Shown here in pieces: positions 6,875-9,954 of a stretch of 9,954 bases of DNA (its first letter is position 1; the number at the start of each line of letters is the position of its first letter). The translations under genes and the position numbers were made by a program. The notes below the pieces were generated by a model. It made no database searches, was not told the DNA's origin, and saw nothing but the letters and a program-made list of their open reading frames with translations. Origin of the DNA: an uncultured Arcobacter sp. (GTDB lineage Bacteria > Campylobacterota > Campylobacteria > Campylobacterales > Arcobacteraceae); assembly GCA_913062735.1 (NCBI GenBank), contig CAJXWI010000052.1, positions 1 to 9,954 of the forward strand. The letters are read 5' to 3'.

Positions 6875-7624
6875 ATGCTTCGTTTATTTGTTCTTATAAG
6901 TTTAATAATTCTTTCTCTTAGCGCAGAAAAAATTAAGCTTGCCCTTTCTTCAAATGTAGCTTATGCTTTTGAAGATTTAAAAAAAGCCTTTAATAAAAAG
7001 CATCCCGATATCAAAATTACCAGCTCACTTGCCTCAAGTGGAAAATTAACCTCTTTGATTCTTCATGGTGCACCATATGACATATTTATCTCAGCAGATA
7101 TGTCCTATCCGCAATATTTATATGAAAAAAAACTAAGTGTTTCTAAACCTATCGTTTATGCCAGAGGTTCCTTGGTATTGTTTTCACAAAAACAAAGAGA
7201 CTTTAGTCAAGGCCTTGCTCTTATCTCACATTCAAGTATAAAAAAAATAGCACTTGCAAATACCCTTACTGCACCTTATGGAAAAGCATCTCTTCATGCA
7301 TTAAAAAAATTGAATCTATTTACAAAAAATAAACACAAGTTTATTTATGCTTCAAATATTTCACAAAGCATTACCTATGCTTTAAGTGCAAGCGAACTTG
7401 CCTTTATTGCAAAAGCATCTTTATATTCAAAAACATTAAAGAGATATAAAAAGAATATTCATTGGATAGAAGTTGACTCGTCTTTATATCCTGCATTAAA
7501 TCAAGGTATAATATTATTAAAGAGAGCTCGTAAGAATAAAGCAGCCAAAAAGTTTTATGACTTTATGTTAAATAAAGAAGCCCAAGAAATTTTAAAAAAA
7601 TATGGATACAACATTAATGATTGA
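6875..7624 (+). CDS. modA: Molybdate ABC transporter, periplasmic substrate-binding protein
   Basis: ModA captures molybdate (often also tungstate) in the periplasm and delivers it to ModB-ModC. The 249-residue protein has a short Sec signal peptide, with probable cleavage after Ala17 (LSLSA) and no lipobox cysteine. The mature protein shows the usual ModA landmarks: Ser25-Ser26 at the first anion-binding loop, ASSGKL (53-58) for the second, PYDIFISAD (67-75), TAPYGKA (132-138), and YPALNQG (205-211), containing the conserved tyrosine of the last binding loop. APYGKA and YPALNQG favour ModA over the tungstate-specific TupA or WtpA families. Start 6875 is supported by AAAGGGT five bases upstream and by the signal peptide. 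It opens a four-gene operon and overlaps the next gene. The assignment is firm; relative affinity for molybdate against tungstate cannot be read. Confidence 0.93.
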   Translation: MLRLFVLISLIILSLSAEKIKLALSSNVAYAFEDLKKAFNKKHPDIKITSSLASSGKLTSLILHGAPYDIFISADMSYPQYLYEKKLSVSKPIVYARGSLVLFSQKQRDFSQGLALISHSSIKKIALANTLTAPYGKASLHALKKLNLFTKNKHKFIYASNISQSITYALSASELAFIAKASLYSKTLKRYKKNIHWIEVDSSLYPALNQGIILLKRARKNKAAKKFYDFMLNKEAQEILKKYGYNIND

Positions 7625-8024
7625 TTATTCTTGTAATGCAATAAAAGCAAAAGTCACAAAAATTCAAAATATGCAAAACCTAAATATTGTGCATTTTGAG
7701 CAAGAAGAAGAAATATTTTCTATGATTTCTTTAGAATTGGAGAATATAAAAGTAGACTCAAACGTTTTATTAAGTATTAACCCCACCCATATAAATATTT
7801 CAAAAGAAGACAATCTTTTAATTTCTTGCGAGAATAAAATCAAAGCAAAAATTTCACACATAGAAGAAGGAAAACTCTTATCCTATATCAGCCTGTGCTT
7901 TAAACAAGAAGAACTGCAAAGTTTAATCAGCAGTAAAAAACTAAATGATCTAAAGCTTAAATGCAAGGATGATGTGTTTATCTACATCAATGCAAGTGAT
8001 ATAAGTATTAAAGAGATTTTATGA
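7602..8024 (+). CDS. Tandem TOBE (Mop-like) molybdate-binding protein
   Basis: This 140-residue cytosolic protein consists of two diverged copies of a TOBE/Mop-type unit. Unit one spans roughly residues 12-69 (starts NAIKAKVTKI, ends SINPTHINISKE). Unit two spans roughly 78-138 (starts NKIKAKISHI, ends YINASDISIKE). TOBE/Mop domains assemble into oligomers that hold oxyanions at subunit interfaces, so storage, buffering or sensing of molybdate is the likely role. Campylobacter jejuni has a molybdenum-pterin binding protein in the same place (Cj0302c, from memory). The start is uncertain. ATG 7602 overlaps modA by 23 bases, whereas ATG 7617 (codon 6) overlaps by 8 and is more like the short overlaps elsewhere in this operon. 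Both have weak ribosome sites, and neither choice affects the domains. The stop overlaps the modB start as ATGA. There is no helix-turn-helix, so it is not a full ModE regulator. Confidence 0.82.
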   Translation: MDTTLMIDYSCNAIKAKVTKIQNMQNLNIVHFEQEEEIFSMISLELENIKVDSNVLLSINPTHINISKEDNLLISCENKIKAKISHIEEGKLLSYISLCFKQEELQSLISSKKLNDLKLKCKDDVFIYINASDISIKEIL

Positions 8025-8728
8025 AAGAATTATTTATCTTACTCACAGATTTAAGTTATGAACCATTTATTTTATCTTTTAAATTAGCAGCACTTACTAG
8101 CCTTATATTATTCACTTTTTGTTTGCCACTTGCTTGGTATCTTTCCCAAACAAAATCAAAAATAAAACCTTATCTAGAAGCAATAAGTGCCTTACCTATC
8201 GTGCTTCCTCCTTCTGTTATTGGTTTTTATATTTTAATTTCTCTCTCGCCTACATCACTTATTGGAGGCTTTTTTAATGATGTATTTGGAATATCCTTGG
8301 TTTTTAATTTTACTTCCTTAGTCATTGCTTCTTGTTTTTATTCCTTGCCTTTTATGGTGCAACCCTTACAAGCTGCGTTTGAAAAACTCAATCAAAATAT
8401 GCTTGATGCTTCATATTTAGCAGGAAAATCTACTCTGGAAACAATAATAAGAGTGGCTTTGCCTAATATGAAACCTGCTGTTTTAAGCGCTTTTGTTATT
8501 ACTTTTGCTCATACTGTTGGGGAGTTTGGTGTTGTTTTAATGATAGGTGGTTCAATTGAAGGAGAAACAAAAGTTGCTTCTTTAGCTATTTATGAGTTTG
8601 TTGAAGTATTGGATTATCAAAGTGCGCATATTTATTCTTTTATCATGTTAGCCTTAAGTTTTATTGTACTTTTAGGAGTATATATTTTTAATGCAAAAAG
8701 TAAAAGAAGATTTGGTGAATATAAATGA
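8021..8728 (+). CDS. modB: Molybdate ABC transporter, permease
   Basis: ModB is the inner-membrane channel subunit. It works as a dimer, receiving molybdate from ModA and coupling to ModC. The 235 residues contain about five hydrophobic segments (roughly 17-40, 55-77, 92-115, 153-177 and 203-224). The cytoplasmic coupling helix is the EAA-type motif at 129-148 (DASYLAGKSTLETIIRVALP), with Asp in place of the usual Glu. HTVGEFG follows at 164-170, a hallmark of molybdate and sulfate permeases. The pattern LPIVLPPSVIGFY (58-70) is also typical of ModB. Both ends are joined to neighbours by four-base ATGA overlaps, implying translational coupling and balanced production with ModC. The length fits the family (about 220-235). 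Confidence 0.95.
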   Translation: MKELFILLTDLSYEPFILSFKLAALTSLILFTFCLPLAWYLSQTKSKIKPYLEAISALPIVLPPSVIGFYILISLSPTSLIGGFFNDVFGISLVFNFTSLVIASCFYSLPFMVQPLQAAFEKLNQNMLDASYLAGKSTLETIIRVALPNMKPAVLSAFVITFAHTVGEFGVVLMIGGSIEGETKVASLAIYEFVEVLDYQSAHIYSFIMLALSFIVLLGVYIFNAKSKRRFGEYK

Positions 8729-9573
8729 TAGAAATTAATATAAAAAAAACCTTACATGGAAATCTAGGAGAAATGGCTTTAGATGTAAATTTTACACTAA
8801 AAGAAGGTGATTTTTTATGTATAAGTGGAAAAAGTGGCGCAGGGAAAACAACTCTTTTACGTGTAATTGCAGGCTTAGATTCTGCCAAAGGCAGCATAAA
8901 AGTAGATAATGAAGTTTGGTTAAACAAAAACCATTTTTTAAAAATACAAAAAAGAGAGATATCTTTTGTATTTCAAGATTATGCTTTGTTTGATAATATG
9001 AGTGTGGAAGAAAACCTACTTTATGTAAAAAAAGACTTTGTTTTAGCTAAGAAACTTTTAAAATTAACACAAATGTATGAACTAAGAAAACGTCATCCTT
9101 CAACCTTAAGTGGAGGTCAAAAACAAAGAATTGCTATTTGCAGGGCTTTAATGAAAAAACCAAAACTCTTGCTCTTGGATGAGCCCTTATCTGCACTTGA
9201 TAATGCTATGAGACAAAAACTGCAAGAAGAAATTCTACTTCTTCATAAAGAGTTTGGAACGACTACAATAATGGTAAGTCATGATGTAAGTGAAATATAC
9301 AAACTAGCCTCAAAAGTAATCATTTTAGAAAATGGAAAAATCATAAAAGAAGGTAAGGCCTTAGATGTTTTATTAAAACAACAAGGTTCAAAAAAATTCT
9401 CTTTTGAAGCAGAAATTTTAGATATAAAACAAGTAGATGTAATTTATATAGCTACCTTGTGCATTGAACAACAATTAGTAGAAATAGTTATTAGTAAAAA
9501 ACAAAAAGAAGTTTTAAGTATTGGTCAAAAAATCAGAGTCGGAACTAAAGCCTTTTCTCCTATTTTGTCTTAA
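8725..9573 (+). CDS. modC: Molybdate ABC transporter, ATP-binding protein
   Basis: ModC hydrolyses ATP on the cytoplasmic face to power ModB. The 282-residue protein has Walker A GKSGAGKTT (35-43), Q-loop Gln84 (FVFQDYALF), ABC signature LSGGQ (128-132), Walker B LLLLDEP (148-154), D-loop SALD (156-159) and switch His186 (VSHD). A C-terminal tail of about 55 residues (from 226) resembles a single degenerate TOBE unit. The protein is therefore shorter than E. coli ModC, which is about 350 residues. The separate tandem-TOBE protein in this operon may make up for the reduced tail; that is inference. The start overlaps modB as ATGA. The stop codon overlaps the stop of the convergent YqaA-family gene, so no intergenic terminator exists. 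Confidence 0.94.
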   Translation: MIEINIKKTLHGNLGEMALDVNFTLKEGDFLCISGKSGAGKTTLLRVIAGLDSAKGSIKVDNEVWLNKNHFLKIQKREISFVFQDYALFDNMSVEENLLYVKKDFVLAKKLLKLTQMYELRKRHPSTLSGGQKQRIAICRALMKKPKLLLLDEPLSALDNAMRQKLQEEILLLHKEFGTTTIMVSHDVSEIYKLASKVIILENGKIIKEGKALDVLLKQQGSKKFSFEAEILDIKQVDVIYIATLCIEQQLVEIVISKKQKEVLSIGQKIRVGTKAFSPILS

Positions 9574-9954
9574 AATACTAAATAAACCAAGAGTATATAA
9601 CGTAAGGATTTAGCAAGACTTACTAAAAGTAAGAAGATTTTAAAATCGTATTTTAGTACGCCTGCCACAAATGTCAAAGGGTCACCAATAATTGGAACCC
9701 ATGATAAAAGAAGTGAATAAGCCCCATACTTATCAAAAAATATTTTATACTTAACAATACTTTTTTTTTCTAAATATTTTTTTTCTTCCAAATAAGCTTC
9801 CCCTTTTAAGCCCAAATAATAATTCAAACAAGAGCCCAAAATATTTCCAAAAGAAGCCACAAAAACTAAGATATAAACATTATTTCCTTCTTTAACATCA
9901 TAAAGTAACAAGGCTTCACTTCCCATAGGAAGCAGTGTTGCAGATAAAAATGCC
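9570..9954 (-). CDS. yqaA: YqaA-family (DedA/VTT-like) inner-membrane protein, 5' end beyond the window
   Basis: The reading frame stays open to the right edge, so the true start lies beyond it. Translating from the edge gives AFLSATLLP before MGSEALLLYD, which matches the E. coli YqaA N-terminal pattern SFLSATLLPGNSE. The Met at 9926 is therefore internal, not the start. Further family features are GNILGSCLNYYLG (28-40 from that Met), the amphipathic KYGAYSLLLSWVPIIGDPLTFVAG stretch (about residues 66-89), and a final hydrophobic segment with the conserved KSLRY. YqaA proteins are small relatives of DedA/VTT proteins, which are linked to lipid-carrier flipping and membrane homeostasis. The role of YqaA itself is not established. 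About 15-20 residues are probably missing. The stop overlaps the modC stop on the other strand. Confidence 0.85.
   Translation of the reverse strand, partial: AFLSATLLPMGSEALLLYDVKEGNNVYILVFVASFGNILGSCLNYYLGLKGEAYLEEKKYLEKKSIVKYKIFFDKYGAYSLLLSWVPIIGDPLTFVAGVLKYDFKIFLLLVSLAKSLRYILLVYLVF

Noticed and set aside
7664..7861. Open minus-strand frame antisense to the tandem-TOBE gene
   Set aside because: The plus-strand gene has coherent repeated domains and operon overlaps. The antisense frame has neither.
8688..8927. Open minus-strand frame across the modB-modC junction
   Set aside because: It covers the antisense of the ModC Walker A region and has no plausible start signal or domain.
9570..9926. 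Treating the Met at 9926 as the start of the YqaA-family gene
   Set aside because: The frame continues to the window edge with AFLSATLLP directly before it, which matches the conserved YqaA N-terminal motif, so the gene is cut by the window.
1..9954. Mobile elements, CRISPR arrays, tRNA or rRNA genes, riboswitches, or a hidden defence system
   Set aside because: No transposase, integrase, regularly spaced repeats, cloverleaf or rRNA-like sequence was seen. All gaps are under 150 bases and are explained by promoters and ribosome sites.

Overview
The window is a compact, strongly A+T-rich chromosomal stretch that looks like a member of the Campylobacterota, most likely the Arcobacter group. 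This rests on base composition, on protein character, and on two gene orders that I recall from Campylobacter jejuni: a pseudouridine synthase divergent from purB-nrdA, and modA-mop-modB-modC. The genus cannot be fixed from the sequence alone. Everything visible is housekeeping or nutrient-uptake DNA. I see no mobile element, phage gene, CRISPR array, tRNA or rRNA.

Left region (1-4877, minus strand): purB, nrdA and nrdB follow one another with gaps of about 45 bases and probably form one operon. PurB acts in purine synthesis. NrdA and NrdB are the large and small subunits of an aerobic class I ribonucleotide reductase, which turns ribonucleotides into DNA precursors. All catalytic cysteines, metal ligands and radical-relay residues that I can align are present. 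NrdA carries about 48 extra residues between two of its active-site cysteines, relative to the E. coli enzyme.

Middle region (4878-6733): a 123-base divergent spacer holds overlapping, oppositely oriented extended -10 elements. One fits purB leftward. The other fits a TTG-started RluA-type pseudouridine synthase rightward. The synthase ends one base from a convergent pair of overlapping minus-strand genes. These encode small membrane proteins with cysteine-rich, zinc-ribbon-like cytoplasmic or tail segments of unknown function.

Right region (6734-9954): a 141-base divergent spacer carries one promoter for the zinc-ribbon pair and another for a tightly coupled molybdate uptake operon. The operon runs modA (periplasmic binding protein), a tandem-TOBE (Mop-like) molybdate-binding protein, modB (permease) and modC (ATPase), with overlaps at every junction. 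modC meets, stop codon on stop codon, a minus-strand YqaA/DedA-family membrane protein whose start lies beyond the right edge.

No stretch over 300 bases lacks a gene. No convincing intrinsic terminator is present, and the convergent gene ends abut or overlap. I did not find an undescribed system. The points most worth a second look are the back-to-back promoter, the NrdA insertion and the unexplained zinc-ribbon membrane pair.
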